A stretch of 13,122 nt of DNA from JALYJZ01 sp964476895 (GTDB lineage Bacteria; Patescibacteriota; SICC01). Numbering within the stretch: the stretch's first letter is position 1; every line of letters begins with the position of its first letter. Made by a program: the position numbers and the translations under genes. Below are positions 12,400 to 13,122 of this stretch, one piece after another. Where the stretch lies: the NCBI GenBank assembly GCA_964476895.1, contig CAYZCS010000024.1:1-13122 (forward strand), given 5' to 3'. The notes below the pieces were generated by a model that was given only the letters and a program-made list of their open reading frames with translations, was not told the DNA's origin and searched no databases.

Positions 12400-13122
12400 C
12401 TAGGCAGGTGCCGGATGGCTGCGGTAGGGCCGGGGTTTCGCCTTGGAAGACCGTTCGAGTTCCCCGACCAGATAGGTGCCGGTGTACGACCGCTGCGCCT
12501 TCGCCACTGCCTCCGGCGTGCCGATCGCCACGAGTTCGCCGCCCGCGTTGCCGCCTTCGGGTCCCAGGTCGATGATGTGGTCCGCCGTCTTGATCACATC
12601 CAGGTTGTGCTCGATCACCAGCACGGTATTCCCCATGTCCACCAGCCGGTTCAGGACCGCCAGTAGCCGCTTGATGTCCTCGAAGTGCAGGCCCGTCGTC
12701 GGCTCGTCGAGGATGTAGAGCGTCTGTCCGGTCGCCCGGCGGGCCAGTTCCGTCGCCAGCTTGATCCGCTGCGCCTCGCCGCCGGAGAGGGTCGTGGCGG
12801 GTTGGCCGAGCTTCATGTATCCCAGGCCGACGTCGTTGAGTGTCCCGAGCTTCTGCTTGATCACCGGGATGTGCTCGAAGAACTTCAGGGCCTTCTCGAC
12901 CGTCATGTCGAGTACGTCGGCGATCGTCTTCGTCTTGTAGTGGATCTCCAGCGCTTACTTGTTGTAGCGCTTGCCGCGGCACTCCTCGCAGGCCACGTAG
13001 ACGTCCGGCAGGAAATGCATCTCGATCTTGATCACGCCGTCGCCACGGCAGTGCTCGCAGCGGCCGCCCTTCACGTTGAAGCTGAACCGGCCGGCGGAGT
13101 AGCCGCGCATCTTCGCCTCGTT
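12400..13122 (-). pseudogene. uvrA: uvrA, C-terminal third, interrupted by in-frame TAA
   Basis: UvrA is the ABC-type ATPase that recognises DNA damage and loads UvrB. The frame enters from the right edge (5' part outside the window). It begins with NEAKMRGYSAGRFSFNVKGG and the zinc-finger CEHC...CEECRGKRYN. It then meets TAA at 12955-12957 and continues in the same frame with ALEIHYKTKTIADVLDMTVE. ABC features follow: signature LSGGEAQRIKLATELARR, Walker B LYILDEPTTGLHFEDI and the His loop VIEHNLDVI. The end is a basic, Pro-rich tail. Homologs have Glu at the interrupted position (RYN-Arg/Lys-Glu), so one GAA-to-TAA change explains it; no frameshift is needed. It is either a sequencing error or a true nonsense mutation. 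ATG 12906 could restart translation of a fragment lacking the zinc finger. Confidence 0.9.
12955..12957 (-). other. Premature TAA codon inside uvrA
   Basis: On the minus strand the codons read CGC TAC AAC AAG TAA GCG CTG GAG. Homology continues unbroken on both sides in one frame. TAA is a normal terminator elsewhere in the window (htpX, both LysM genes, the PF04020 gene, secG), so reassignment of TAA is not credible. Confidence 0.9.

Noticed and set aside
12955..12957. Stop-codon reassignment or recoding as explanation for the uvrA TAA
   Set aside because: TAA ends at least five other genes here. Known Patescibacterial code changes concern TGA, which also ends genes here (ligA, mazG-like).
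1..13122. CRISPR arrays, insertion sequences or long direct repeats
   Set aside because: No regularly spaced repeats, transposase motifs or terminal inverted repeats were seen by eye. The only repeated elements are the tRNAs and short promoter hexamers.

Overview
The window is about 13 kb of a high-GC bacterial chromosome using the standard genetic code: TAA, TAG and TGA all end genes here. The content is housekeeping: NAD-dependent DNA ligase, UvrA and UvrC, LemA/HtpX, SecG and seven tRNAs. There is no phage, IS, plasmid or CRISPR signature. A compact SecG, a short PF04020 holin-like protein, LysM membrane proteins without enzymatic domains, a LigA domain Ia lacking the usual Tyr, and many unrecognised small proteins suggest Patescibacteria/CPR. 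That placement is inference; a high-GC Actinomycetota relative is not excluded. All seven tRNAs lack an encoded CCA.

Layout, left to right. A hypothetical protein, open at the left edge (+), converges on ligA (-). Then come three small plus-strand genes (2570-3940). Their products share a two-block pattern and look like divergent tandem paralogs; two have good promoters and two are followed by strong terminators. The third overlaps htpX tail to tail. From 3937 to the right edge all recognised genes are on the minus strand. In transcription order, starting from the right edge, they are: uvrA (interrupted by an in-frame TAA), an unrecognised 434-aa multi-membrane protein, uvrC, a PF04020 protein, secG, tRNA-Leu(CAG), Leu(GAG), Val(UAC), a candidate structured ncRNA, tRNA-Phe(GAA), Gly(GCC), Cys(GCA), Leu(UAA), a MazG-like hydrolase, two LysM anchor proteins, lemA and htpX.

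Functional themes: nucleotide excision repair and ligation (uvrA, uvrC, ligA); envelope and secretion (secG, PF04020, LysM pair, LemA/HtpX); nucleotide-pool cleaning (MazG); tRNA supply with three Leu isoacceptors.

The most interesting items are: (1) the 436-bp gap between the tRNA groups, which reads as a roughly 300-nt self-contained RNA gene with a -35/-10 promoter, five or six consecutive helical domains and an intrinsic terminator, and with none of the RNase P, tmRNA or SRP signatures; (2) the three-member small-protein family; (3) the nonsense codon in uvrA; (4) recurrent leaderless promoters, with a -10 hexamer 6-8 nt before the start codon, at ligA, mazG, lysM2, uvrC and the third small gene; (5) the elaborate control region of the 434-aa membrane protein.
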